Below, piece after piece: positions 8,934-17,566 of a DNA stretch of 51,143 nucleotides; position 1 is the first letter of the stretch; each line of letters starts with the position of its first letter. The notes under the pieces were generated by a model that did no database searches, had not been told where the DNA came from, and saw only the letters and a program-made list of their open reading frames with translations. The DNA comes from SAR86 cluster bacterium AG-313-D11 (GTDB lineage Bacteria > Pseudomonadota > Gammaproteobacteria > Magnimaribacterales > D2472): positions 68,881-120,023 of the forward strand of contig QBVW01000005.1 of the NCBI GenBank assembly GCA_003284215.1. Direction: 5' to 3'. The position numbers and the translations under genes were made by a program.

Positions 8934-10223
8934 TCAAAGGAATACAAATTTAGATAAAAATATAAAAGTTAGAAACCAAGCTCCTGCAGATATAAGATTT
9001 ATCTTTCCCAATGCAATTTTTAGAACAACATATGAGATAAAACCCAGTGCAATTCCATTTGCTATAGAAAAAGTTAACGGAATCATAACAATGATAACTA
9101 TTGCTGGAAGAAGTTCAGATGTATCTGACCAGTTCAACCTTTCCATTCCACCCAACATTAATATCGCTACATATATAAGCGCTCCGGAAGTAGCATGTGC
9201 AGGTATTATGCTTGCCAAAGGTGAAAAGAATATTGCAATCAAGAATAAAAAGCCCACGGTTACAGCTGTTAATCCTGTTCTACCACCAGCCTCAACACCA
9301 GCAGAACTTTCTACATAGCTAGTAACCGGCGCACATCCTAAAAAAGCTCCAACTGCACTAGAGGAGCTATCAGCTTTGAGAGCCTTATCAAGATTATCCA
9401 CATTTCCAGATTCATCAACTAACTTTGCTTGATTAGCTACCCCAAGAAGTGTCCCTGCGGTGTCAAATAAATTTACAAATAGAAACGACATAATCACACT
9501 GATCATTGCCAAATCAAGCGCTCCCAAAATGTCTAATTTCATAAATACAGGCATAAATGGAGGGGGGAGGGAAACCAGTCCTTTGAATTCAACTATACCA
9601 ATTAAAATTGATGCAATTGTAATAAACATGACGCCAATAAGTATTGCACCAGAAACTTTTCTGACTGCTAAAATAGCAATTAACAGAAATCCAATTATTG
9701 AAAGCATAGTTTCAGTCTTGAGCAGATCTCCCATACTTAAGAGAGTTGCTTCATTCGGCACTATGATGCCACCATTCTTTAAGCCAATAAGTCCAATGAA
9801 GAGTCCCACACCAGAACCCATTGCAATCCTAAGATTCATAGGAATGCTTTCTAACATCCATTGCCTAATTGGGGTGATGCTCATTATCCAAAATAAAATA
9901 CCAGCTATGAATACAGCTCCAAGGGCAATTTCCCATGAATAACCCATCTCTCCAACAACTGTATAAGTAAAAAATGCATTTAGTCCCATTCCAGGAGCCA
10001 ATGCTACTGGCCAATTGGCGTAACATCCCATCACAATGCATGCTAAAGCTGCTGCTATGCAAGTGCCAACAAAACTTGCGCCAAGATCCATTCCAGTAGC
10101 TGACATCATTTGCGGATTGACAAAAATAATGTAAGCCATTGTTATAAAAGTAGTAAATCCCGCCATTATTTCGCTTTGAATGGTGGTGTTTGATTCTTTT
10201 AATTTAAATAATTTTTCAAGCAT
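8934..10223 (-). CDS. AzgA-type purine (adenine/guanine/hypoxanthine) permease
   Basis: Inner-membrane nucleobase:proton symporter of the AzgA-like subgroup of the NCS2/NAT superfamily, 429 residues with about 12-14 membrane helices. Family landmarks are FTTFITMAYIIFVNP near the N-terminus, MGLNAFFTY, GSGVGLFIGLIGLKNGG and LFDTAGTLLGVANQA. It lies tail-to-tail with guaB and head-to-head with the second TonB receptor. This places purine import beside GMP synthesis and a phosphoribosyltransferase and supports a purine substrate. The exact base (adenine versus guanine/hypoxanthine) cannot be read from sequence. Confidence 0.92.
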   Translation of the reverse strand: MLEKLFKLKESNTTIQSEIMAGFTTFITMAYIIFVNPQMMSATGMDLGASFVGTCIAAALACIVMGCYANWPVALAPGMGLNAFFTYTVVGEMGYSWEIALGAVFIAGILFWIMSITPIRQWMLESIPMNLRIAMGSGVGLFIGLIGLKNGGIIVPNEATLLSMGDLLKTETMLSIIGFLLIAILAVRKVSGAILIGVMFITIASILIGIVEFKGLVSLPPPFMPVFMKLDILGALDLAMISVIMSFLFVNLFDTAGTLLGVANQAKLVDESGNVDNLDKALKADSSSSAVGAFLGCAPVTSYVESSAGVEAGGRTGLTAVTVGFLFLIAIFFSPLASIIPAHATSGALIYVAILMLGGMERLNWSDTSELLPAIVIIVMIPLTFSIANGIALGFISYVVLKIALGKINLISAGAWFLTFIFLSKFVFL

Positions 10224-10452
10224 TAAATTCCATATTTCTATTTAAAAATTTAGTTTACAACCTATACTATTAGATTGTTATAAGTTCAAAAATAACTTAA
10301 GGCAAATATAGATTGATTTAATAATTCATAGCTACTATAGCTGAAAATTTAATTTAATTTATTTTCAATATCTTGGCATAGTTGTTGCATCTATCAAATA
10401 CATATAAGTTTCTGAGAGGCTTATCAATAATACAAAAACACGGGATATTCAT

Positions 10453-12792
10453 ATGAACTACGCCACCTTTAATAATAAATTTTTATTTACTATTCCTTTA
10501 TTATTGTTTGGAATTTCTTTGTCGGCTCAAGAAAATATAATTGAAGAAGTGTTTGTTACTGCAGAAAAACGTAGTGAAAGTCTTCAAGATATCTCTCAGG
10601 CAGTTACTGCTTTAAATGATCGAGATATAGAATCAAAAAATATAGAATCGATGGTTGATTTAAGTGCTATTGTTCCAGGAGTAACGGTTTCTAAGAATGA
10701 GGGTTATAAAACTGTTATTTCTATCCGAGGTATCGGCAATGAAACCAATCAGAATGCTATTGCAGCACCATCTGTAGCTTTTCATATGGATGGAATTTTT
10801 GTTGCTTCTCCCTTTGCTCTCCAGACTGATTTTATAGATGTAGATAGAATTGAGGTTATAAGAGGGCCACAAGGCACTTTATTTGGACAAAACTCAACTG
10901 GTGGAGCAATCAATGTTATCAGTAAAAAACCTTCAATGAATGAATCATTTGGTAAATCTGATATCACTTTTGGAAATTATGGTCTTTCCAAGTTTCGTTC
11001 CTCAAGCAATATCCCTCTTGGACAAAATATAGCAAGTAGAATTTCATTTGCTATTACTGAAAGAGATGGCTTCAGCGATAATATTGTTACTGGTCAAGAT
11101 TTGGATGATGCCAGTAGCGTGAGTATTAGAGGAGACTTGCTTATTGATCTCAACGAAAATAATAGTCTAAGATTTTTTGGTCAGTTTTTTGATGTTGATC
11201 GTAATGGCTCAGCCATGAGAGGAATTGATGATCCTTCTCCTAACATAAGAGACTTATCTCAAGACACTATTTCAAAGCACAAGCTTTCATCATCTATTAT
11301 TGCAGCAATTTATGAATCCGATTTAGGTTTTGCATCTTTCAAAGCTATGGCAAGCATCCAAGAAGACGATATCTTAGTAGTAAGGGACAATGATAGACAT
11401 AATTTTGGTGATCTAGTCTTATCTATTCCGGGACTTGGATCAGATGCTGTTTATCAGCGAGCTGAATTTAATCCTGAAACATCTATTGTTGATACTACTA
11501 CTTTTGAGATCAATCTAATATCCAATGAACCAATCTTAAATGGAAAACTTGATTGGACTATTGGTGCTTTTTATATGGAGCATGAAATCGAAAATACCAT
11601 TAGGGGTTACAGAGATAATGATCTTTCTGGTCAATTGAGATATTTGTGCGGAGAATCATTTGCAAATCCTGCATATTGTTACATCCATGACTATGGTATA
11701 CCAGGGAGGTTTGATGTTTTTGCTGCTGAATGGGATTTTGTTACTGATGCTCTCCCTACAAGAAAGTCATATTCAATTTACGGACAAGGAACATATAGTT
11801 TAAGTAATGATTTTCGTCTTGTTGCTGGCATGAGATATTCAGAGGATACATTTAAAACAAACGTTACAAACTTTTTCAATACAGAAACATTTGCAGAAAA
11901 AGGTACCTCTGATGAGACAACTGGAAAGATTACCGGCGAAATGGATATATCTAATTCAACTATGGCGTATCTGTCATTTGCAAGAGGATTTAAACCAGGC
12001 GGCAGTAATTTAACTTTTGGTTTTACTGAAGCAGAAGATGCTTCTGCTGGGCGACCTATTGCACCAGCTCTAGTATTCCCTACATTTGAAGCTGAAACTG
12101 TTGATTCAATTGAATTTGGTCTCAAAACAGATTTAATGGATGGAAGAGCGCGTGCTAATATCGCAGCTTTTTCTTATACATATGAGAATCTTCAATTTCA
12201 AGCAACTGACCCAGATCCATATAGAGGTGGAGTAGCAAATATTCCAGAATCAGAAATGTCTGGGTTTGAGGTTGAATTTAAAGGCTTTTTAACTGATGCT
12301 GTGGTTCTAGATATGAATCTTTCCCTTCTTGATTCAGAGGTCACTTCAGATTACATGGTTTTAGATAATGTCGATGCCTATCAATATTTCTTTGGCCAAG
12401 AAGATTTGCGCTATGGCTTAAGAGAAAATGTTAAGGGTAATGAATTAGCAAAAAGTCCAGAGTTTTCAGCTGATGTTAGCCTTACATATGAAACAGTACT
12501 TGCTTCTGGAATTCCTTTTACTGGAATAATTCAATATATTCGCAGAGGTGACTTTCAACAAAGAGTATCCAATAACTCTATTGTTGATGCAATTGATTCA
12601 TATGACTTGCTAAATATAACAGCAAGTATTGATTTTGCAGATGAGAAGTGGGGATTAGATTTTAAGATTCTTAACGCAACAGATGAAGATGGAGTAAATT
12701 CCAGTATGACAGATGTTTTCGGGGTTGCTGCTACAGGGCTTGAGCTTATCCCGCCTCGTCAATTTATGGTGCGATTGAGAATGAGCTATTAG
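10453..12792 (+). CDS. TonB-dependent receptor in purine locus
   Basis: A 779-residue outer-membrane active-transport channel. A conventional signal peptide (about 1-24, ending SLSAQ) is followed by a TonB-box-like stretch (EEVFVTAEKRSESLQD), a plug with GPQGTLFGQNSTGGAINVISKKP, a barrel, and the C-terminal RQFMVRLRMSY. The phosphoribosyltransferase starts 15 bp after its stop codon, so the two are probably co-transcribed; the divergent neighbour is the purine permease. This context makes a nucleobase, nucleoside or nucleotide a reasonable ligand hypothesis, although no receptor motif shows it directly. The 229-bp upstream gap has only weak promoter-like hexamers (for example TTGGCA at 10373). 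Confidence 0.92.
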   Translation: MNYATFNNKFLFTIPLLLFGISLSAQENIIEEVFVTAEKRSESLQDISQAVTALNDRDIESKNIESMVDLSAIVPGVTVSKNEGYKTVISIRGIGNETNQNAIAAPSVAFHMDGIFVASPFALQTDFIDVDRIEVIRGPQGTLFGQNSTGGAINVISKKPSMNESFGKSDITFGNYGLSKFRSSSNIPLGQNIASRISFAITERDGFSDNIVTGQDLDDASSVSIRGDLLIDLNENNSLRFFGQFFDVDRNGSAMRGIDDPSPNIRDLSQDTISKHKLSSSIIAAIYESDLGFASFKAMASIQEDDILVVRDNDRHNFGDLVLSIPGLGSDAVYQRAEFNPETSIVDTTTFEINLISNEPILNGKLDWTIGAFYMEHEIENTIRGYRDNDLSGQLRYLCGESFANPAYCYIHDYGIPGRFDVFAAEWDFVTDALPTRKSYSIYGQGTYSLSNDFRLVAGMRYSEDTFKTNVTNFFNTETFAEKGTSDETTGKITGEMDISNSTMAYLSFARGFKPGGSNLTFGFTEAEDASAGRPIAPALVFPTFEAETVDSIEFGLKTDLMDGRARANIAAFSYTYENLQFQATDPDPYRGGVANIPESEMSGFEVEFKGFLTDAVVLDMNLSLLDSEVTSDYMVLDNVDAYQYFFGQEDLRYGLRENVKGNELAKSPEFSADVSLTYETVLASGIPFTGIIQYIRRGDFQQRVSNNSIVDAIDSYDLLNITASIDFADEKWGLDFKILNATDEDGVNSSMTDVFGVAATGLELIPPRQFMVRLRMSY

Positions 12793-12807
12793 CCTGATAA
12801 ATAACTG

Positions 12808-13377
12808 ATGGATAAATTATTTATACAAGCTGACGAGTTATTAAGCGATTCTTTTAAACTCGCTTGGCAAGTATTTGAAAGCGGATACCGCCCCAACTAT
12901 ATCATTGGTGTATGGAGAGGCGGGGCACCCATTGGCATAGCTGTTCAGGAATTTTTAGATGTTCTTGACGTTCCCTCCGATCATATTGCAATTCGGACTT
13001 CTCATTATAAAGGAATGGGTGAGAGAGATAATAAGGTTCAAGTCTATGGTTTAAACTACATTATTAAGCAAGTCGAATCAGAAGATTCTCTTTTAATAGT
13101 TGATGATGTTCATGACACAGGTATATCGATTCAAAAAATAATTTTAGATCTGCAAACTGCTTGTAAAAAAAATACACCTGAAATTAAAGTTGCCACGCCA
13201 TATTTCAAGCCAAAGAAAAATAGAACAGAAAGAAAGCCTGATTTTTATATTCACGAAACTGATAAATGGCTTGTGTTTCCTCACGAGCTTGAGGGTTTAT
13301 CTATAAAAGAAATTATTGATTCCAAACCAGAGCTTGACGATTTAATTAATAAAATAAAACCTTACCTTTCAAGGTAA
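12808..13377 (+). CDS. purine-type phosphoribosyltransferase (PRTase)
   Basis: A 189-residue type I phosphoribosyltransferase of the Gpt/Hpt-like COG2236 group, predicted to join a purine base to PRPP for salvage. The PRPP-binding loop is LLIVDDVHDTG (about 95-105). The N-terminal region GVWRGGAPIG (34-43) is the usual pyrophosphate-contact loop. There is no signal or membrane segment, so the protein is cytoplasmic. It lies between a TonB receptor and the MBL-fold gene/guaA on the same strand, which fits xanthine/guanine/hypoxanthine salvage feeding GMP. The last bases form a perfect inverted repeat (13361-13368 with 13371-13378) across the stop codon. Confidence 0.82.
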   Translation: MDKLFIQADELLSDSFKLAWQVFESGYRPNYIIGVWRGGAPIGIAVQEFLDVLDVPSDHIAIRTSHYKGMGERDNKVQVYGLNYIIKQVESEDSLLIVDDVHDTGISIQKIILDLQTACKKNTPEIKVATPYFKPKKNRTERKPDFYIHETDKWLVFPHELEGLSIKEIIDSKPELDDLINKIKPYLSR

Positions 13378-13427
13378 GTATCTAATATATTTAGGTCTAT
13401 AATGATTTTTTATAATTTATTTTATTA

Positions 13428-14786
13428 ATGCAAAGCGTCGCAACAATAGGTAATGCAACTTTAATTGCATATGATAATAATCTACCTATATTAAGTACAG
13501 ATCCTTGGTTTGGCGATGAAGATGACGCATATTTTGGCAGTTGGACTTTGAGTCATGAAATTCCAAATAATTATAAAAAAGACATATTAAATTCAGAGTA
13601 TATTTGGTTTTCTCACGGCCATCCTGATCATTTAAATCCTCATTCCATGAAAAGGCTTGAAGGAAAAAACCTTTTATTGCCTGATCATGTAGGTTCTAGA
13701 ATCTATGATGATCTCTGCAAGAAAGATTTTAATATTAAGATTTTGCCAGATAGGAAATGGATTGATTTAAATAAAAATGTTCAAATTATGTGCATTACAA
13801 CCATTTTACAAGACTCAATTTTATTGATGGGTATTGGTAATAAATTATTTATTAATCTGAATGATGCTGGGACAAGGGGTTGTACGAGATTTATCAGAAA
13901 GGAAGCAAGGAAATTTTTAGATGTGTATTTGTTAAGCCTTTCTGGATATGGCGATGCAGATATGATTAATTGTTATGACGAGAATGAAAATTTTATTATC
14001 CCACCTGCAAAAAATAATACACTGGTTGGCGAGCAACTAAGTCTTACAGCTAAATCTGTCAATGCTAATCATGTAATTCCATTCAGTTCTCATCATCAAT
14101 ATCAGAGATCTGATTCAATCTGGGCACAAGAATATGTCACTCCTATTCATGCATATAGTATTGGCCTGCATGAGGATATTAACTTCATACCACCATTTGT
14201 AGAAATTGATTGTAGATCTGGTTGTTTCAAAGAAATTCAACCTAACAAAATTAATCCTTATATTTTTCAACCTGAACAATTTGAGGACAATTGGTCAGAT
14301 GAATTAACAGTTGAAGATTTACAAGTAGTTAAAAGGTACTTTATTGAAAAAGAAGTTATTTTCAAAAGATTTGGCTTTGTTAATTTTATAGTTGGTAAAA
14401 AACATCATTCTATTTCTTTGAATAAATCGTTATCAAAAAGAGGCATTCAGTTTGAAGTTCCTAGATCTAGCTTAATGAAAGCCGTAAATTATGAGATTTT
14501 CGATGATTTGTTAGTAGGTAATTTTATGCGTACAACTTTTTTTGGCTTAAATTCTCTGTATGATCATGATTTTGCTCCTTTGCTTACCAAGTATGCTGAT
14601 AATGGGAAGGCAAAAACAGAAGAGGAAGTAAGCAGATATATCAATGAATATAAAAAAAGAGTAGGTCGACAATTTATATTCGAAACATTCATGGATAAAT
14701 CAGCAAATATACTTAATAGATTTTTAACTAATAGAGAATCTAGGGCTAGAAGGCTGATAAAGTTAATTTATTACAAAATTAAATAG
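13428..14786 (+). CDS. MBL-fold metallohydrolase-like protein
   Basis: A 452-residue protein with a metallo-beta-lactamase-fold N-terminal half. [12 protein letters not shown] (about 62-73) gives the HxHxDH metal site, and LFINLNDAG (about 142-150) and [14 protein letters not shown] (about 219-232) look like later fold motifs, resembling CMP-Neu5Ac-hydroxylase/UlaG-type members. The C-terminal 200 residues are not recognised and end in a basic stretch. It starts without a ribosome-binding site, with TATAAT 11 nt upstream (13411-13416). guaA follows within about 17 bp, so co-expression is likely. Its reaction is unknown; a role in processing a purine-derived or sugar-nucleotide compound is only a guess from context. 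Confidence 0.7.
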   Translation: MQSVATIGNATLIAYDNNLPILSTDPWFGDEDDAYFGSWTLSHEIPNNYKKDILNSEYIWFSHGHPDHLNPHSMKRLEGKNLLLPDHVGSRIYDDLCKKDFNIKILPDRKWIDLNKNVQIMCITTILQDSILLMGIGNKLFINLNDAGTRGCTRFIRKEARKFLDVYLLSLSGYGDADMINCYDENENFIIPPAKNNTLVGEQLSLTAKSVNANHVIPFSSHHQYQRSDSIWAQEYVTPIHAYSIGLHEDINFIPPFVEIDCRSGCFKEIQPNKINPYIFQPEQFEDNWSDELTVEDLQVVKRYFIEKEVIFKRFGFVNFIVGKKHHSISLNKSLSKRGIQFEVPRSSLMKAVNYEIFDDLLVGNFMRTTFFGLNSLYDHDFAPLLTKYADNGKAKTEEEVSRYINEYKKRVGRQFIFETFMDKSANILNRFLTNRESRARRLIKLIYYKIK

Positions 14787-14803
14787 TTTTATTGAGAAAA
14801 GAT

Positions 14804-16375
14804 ATGAAATTAGATTTGGCTGAGAAAAAAGTAGATACTATTTTGGTTTTAGATTTTGGCTCTCAATATACGCAACTCATTGCTAGAAGAATTAGGGAGT
14901 TAAATGTATTTTCTTTAATACTTCCCTGGGATATCAAAAGTGAAAAAATTAAATCTTTGAACCCTAAAGGAGTCATTCTATCTGGAGGCCCTGAGTCAGT
15001 TACCGAGTTAAATACTCCCAGAATCCCTGAAATAATCTTTGAATTAGATATACCAGTACTAGGGATTTGCTATGGGATGCAAACTTTGGCAGAACAGTTT
15101 GGTGGACAAGTCTCTTCTTCAAAGAAGAAAGAATTTGGGCATGCTCAAATTCAAGTAGCGCAACCATCATTACTTTTTGATGGTTTTGCCTTAGGAACTT
15201 TTATTGATGTTTGGATGAGCCATGGTGATCATGTTTCAACGCTCCCAGATAAATTCAATTTGATAGCCTCAACTTCTTCAGCGCCAATTGCTGCCATGGA
15301 GCATATATCTAAACCTATATATGCTTTGCAATTTCATCCTGAGGTAACTCAGACAAAGCAAGGCAATATTGTCTTAGAAAATTTTATATTTAAAATATGT
15401 CAATGCATCGCACAATGGAAAATGGACGATTTAATTGAGCAAAGAATTGAAGGAATAAAAGAAAAAGTAGGTGATCAAAAAGTATTACTAGGTTTATCTG
15501 GCGGAGTTGATTCATCTGTTACAGCAATGCTTTTAGATAAAGCTATTGGAAAAAATTTAATTTGTGTTTTTGTTGATAATGGATTGCTTAGAAAAAATGA
15601 GGCTGAAGAGGTAGAAAATTTATTTAAAGATAAGATGGATTTAAACTTATTGGTAGTAGATGCAAAGAAAGCTTTTTATAGACATCTTCAAGGCATCTCA
15701 GACCCTGAGCAAAAAAGAAAAGTTATTGGCAGAACATTTATTGATATTTTTGATAATGAGGCTGCTAAATTCAAAGATGAAATTAATTTTTTAGCTCAAG
15801 GCACTATTTACCCTGATGTTATTGAATCATCTGAATCAGAGTCAAAAGAAGCTCGAGTTATCAAATCTCATCATAATGTTGGCGGCCTTCCTGATGACAT
15901 GAACATGAAATTAGTAGAACCTCTACGTGATTTATTTAAGGATGAAGTCAGGAAGATGGGTTCCATGCTTGGCCTTCCATCAGAAATGCTAAATCGGCAT
16001 CCCTTCCCAGGGCCTGGCTTAGGAGTAAGAATCCTAGGCGAGATAACTCAAGAAAAAGTTACTACTTTGCAAAATGCAGATGCAATCTTCATAGAAGAAT
16101 TAATCAACGCTAACCTTTATGACCAGGTAAGCCAAGCATTCTGTGCATACCTTCCAGTGAAGTCTGTTGGAGTAGTTGGAGATGAAAGAAGGTATGCTGA
16201 TGTAATTGCTATAAGAGCCGTAGAAACTGTTGATTTTATGACAGCCACCTGGGCAAAACTCCCATATGATTTTTTAGCACATGTCTCCAATAGAATAGTC
16301 AATGAGTCAGAGGAGGTGAGCAGGGTAGTCTATGATATTTCTAGTAAACCACCTGCCACTATTGAGTGGGAATAG
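14804..16375 (+). CDS. guaA: GMP synthase (glutamine-hydrolysing)
   Basis: Converts XMP, ATP and glutamine to GMP. The glutamine amidotransferase domain has VLGICYGMQ with the nucleophile Cys and LQFHPEV with the His. It is followed by the ATP-pyrophosphatase P-loop [10 protein letters not shown] and the C-terminal dimerisation domain ending in PPATIEWE. I chose the ATG at 14804 (523 residues), preceded by GAGAAAAG, over the in-frame TTG at 14792, which would add four residues. The gene is intact, but its last codons coincide with the left boundary repeat of an inserted element, as expected for a site-specific integration at the guaA 3' end that restores the reading frame. Confidence 0.96.
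   Translation: MKLDLAEKKVDTILVLDFGSQYTQLIARRIRELNVFSLILPWDIKSEKIKSLNPKGVILSGGPESVTELNTPRIPEIIFELDIPVLGICYGMQTLAEQFGGQVSSSKKKEFGHAQIQVAQPSLLFDGFALGTFIDVWMSHGDHVSTLPDKFNLIASTSSAPIAAMEHISKPIYALQFHPEVTQTKQGNIVLENFIFKICQCIAQWKMDDLIEQRIEGIKEKVGDQKVLLGLSGGVDSSVTAMLLDKAIGKNLICVFVDNGLLRKNEAEEVENLFKDKMDLNLLVVDAKKAFYRHLQGISDPEQKRKVIGRTFIDIFDNEAAKFKDEINFLAQGTIYPDVIESSESESKEARVIKSHHNVGGLPDDMNMKLVEPLRDLFKDEVRKMGSMLGLPSEMLNRHPFPGPGLGVRILGEITQEKVTTLQNADAIFIEELINANLYDQVSQAFCAYLPVKSVGVVGDERRYADVIAIRAVETVDFMTATWAKLPYDFLAHVSNRIVNESEEVSRVVYDISSKPPATIEWE
16358..16371 (+). repeat. left end repeat (attL-like) in guaA terminus
   Basis: ACTATTGAGTGGGA lies inside the last codons of guaA (T-I-E-W-E). It is repeated exactly at 17666-17679. 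A further inverted CTCAATAG occurs at 16503-16510, within CTATTG-ccgct-CAATAG (16494-16510), which resembles paired core-type sites. The role as a recombination core is inferred. Confidence 0.65.
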
Positions 16376-16413
16376 TCTGTAGCCCTACAACCCCCATTCC
16401 TGCGTTATTTAGT

Positions 16414-16487
16414 AGTTACACGTTAGTTACACACCCTTTGTAACTAAAGCATTCCTTCGTCCGAGTTACACGAAAAGTTACACGAAA
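16414..16487 (+). repeat. AGTTACACG direct-repeat array, left arm
   Basis: AGTTACAC-type units begin at 16414, 16425 (AGTTACACA), 16464 and 16476. The last two form a perfect tandem 12-mer, AGTTACACGAAA x2 (16464-16487). The first pair is spaced 11 bp, and an inverted GTAACT lies at 16440-16445. Helically phased short repeats just inside an element end are typical of integrase arm-type sites, but iterated regulator operators are also possible. They are too short and closely spaced for CRISPR. Confidence 0.6.
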
Positions 16488-16526
16488 TATCTTCTATTGC
16501 CGCTCAATAGTTGCTGGCAATAAAAT

Positions 16527-17135
16527 TTAAACGAGTTCTAAAGACTCTGGTTTACGTAGAAAAAACATAGCCAAAATAATCATAGTTATCGGGAAGATAA
16601 AGATTAACGTTACTGATAAAAATACCGTCATACCTATTACGCCCTGTATCACTGACATAATGGCAAAAATCTTTAATAAGGTAGGAAGTTCAGTTGATTT
16701 CGCTAAAAGTAAAATACCTATTAACAAATCTATAATACCTAATATAACAATTGCACCGATGCCAACTGATAGATTAATCTTTAAAAAGGCGTCTTTGTTT
16801 TGCGTTACGATATTTTCCGGTAGTACAACGCTGGCTATATCAAGGAACAGGGTGCCCAACCAAAGGGTATTGATTGCAACCATAATCAATACTAACAAAT
16901 CAATATGATTAAAGTTCAACTGTTCGTTGAGAATATTTTTTAGATTGAGATAAATATAGATGGTTAATAAAAGAATAGAAGCAAACAGAATGTCGGAAAA
17001 TCCTAGAGACATCATGTCCTGCCATAATATATCGTAATCTCCAACCGATGGACTCATTCCAAGCCAGTAGATAGGGTGAGCTACCGCTACTAATATTGCT
17101 GCAACACCGGGTAACAAATAATCTTTATTCTGCAT
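16527..17135 (-). CDS. polytopic membrane protein, unrecognised, paired with Xre regulator
   Basis: About 202 residues with roughly six hydrophobic helices (near 6-26, 47-66, 76-104, 115-143, 150-172 and 174-190) and a short charged tail (RKPESLELV). I chose the ATG at 17135 because AGAGG lies 8 nt upstream; the GTG at 17168 in the same frame has no suitable site. No family is recognised. It lies 39 bp after the Xre gene on the same strand, so the two form a bicistron, an arrangement that recalls regulator plus membrane-protein pairs such as DUF2975/Xre, but I see no DUF2975 motif. It is cargo of the guaA-linked element; function unknown. Confidence 0.7.
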   Translation of the reverse strand: MQNKDYLLPGVAAILVAVAHPIYWLGMSPSVGDYDILWQDMMSLGFSDILFASILLLTIYIYLNLKNILNEQLNFNHIDLLVLIMVAINTLWLGTLFLDIASVVLPENIVTQNKDAFLKINLSVGIGAIVILGIIDLLIGILLLAKSTELPTLLKIFAIMSVIQGVIGMTVFLSVTLIFIFPITMIILAMFFLRKPESLELV

Positions 17136-17174
17136 AATTAAACCTCTAAATATAATTTTCTTAGTCACACTTCA

Positions 17175-17408
17175 TCATGAAATGCCATCAATTTTGTTTG
17201 CGTTATCACTTACATACACGAGAATATCGCCAGGCTGACAATCCAGTTCACGGCATATAGCCATCAGAGTGCTAAAGCGAATAGCCTTAACCTTACCTGT
17301 CTTTAGTAGCGACAAATTGGTTATAGAAATTCCAATTTTTTGAGATAGCTCTTTCAGAGACATCTTCTTTTTCGCCATTTCTACATCTAAAGTGATACAA
17401 ATTTCCAT
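17175..17408 (-). CDS. Xre/Cro-type HTH regulator (YozG-like)
   Basis: A compact 77-residue DNA-binding protein that is essentially one helix-turn-helix: SLKELSQKIGISITNLSLLKTGK, then the subgroup-typical KAIRFSTLMAICRELDCQPGDIL. I start it at 17408 because AGGA lies 7 nt upstream; the ATG two codons earlier would be only 1 nt from that site. It precedes the membrane-protein gene on the same strand. A perfect 7-bp-arm palindrome about 100 bp upstream (17507-17523) is a candidate operator. No dimerisation or sensor domain is seen, so the signal is unknown. Confidence 0.88.
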   Translation of the reverse strand: MEICITLDVEMAKKKMSLKELSQKIGISITNLSLLKTGKVKAIRFSTLMAICRELDCQPGDILVYVSDNANKIDGIS

Positions 17409-17506
17409 GAGCATATCCTAACCTAGGTATTTATGTTTTACAACTAATTATTATTGTTTAACATAAATTAATTGTTATTAAGCATTTAATTAGTTCTTTA
17501 AGAAAT

Positions 17507-17523
17507 GTTACAATGTTTGTAAC
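17507..17523. promoter_or_regulatory. palindromic operator candidate GTTACAA-TGT-TTGTAAC
   Basis: Perfect inverted repeat with 7-bp arms and a 3-bp centre in the gap upstream of the Xre gene. It directly precedes a TATAAT (17525-17530) that could serve rightward transcription toward the small ORF at 17567, so a bound protein would lie between a -35 and that -10. Its half-sites share GTTACA with the arm repeats. The binding protein (Xre or an integrase) is inferred. Confidence 0.5.
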
Positions 17524-17566
17524 TTATAATGTATTAAGCTGCTAATAACACTGAGGAATTGTTTTA

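Noticed and set aside
10371-10408. Sigma-70 promoter upstream of the second TonB receptor (TTGGCA, TATAAG)
   Set aside because: The spacing between these hexamers is 24 bp, too long, and alternatives with correct spacing have poor hexamers.
16527-17408. Xre gene plus membrane protein as a toxin-antitoxin pair
   Set aside because: The membrane protein is a six-helix protein of about 200 residues, unlike known small toxins, and no antitoxin-type feature is seen.
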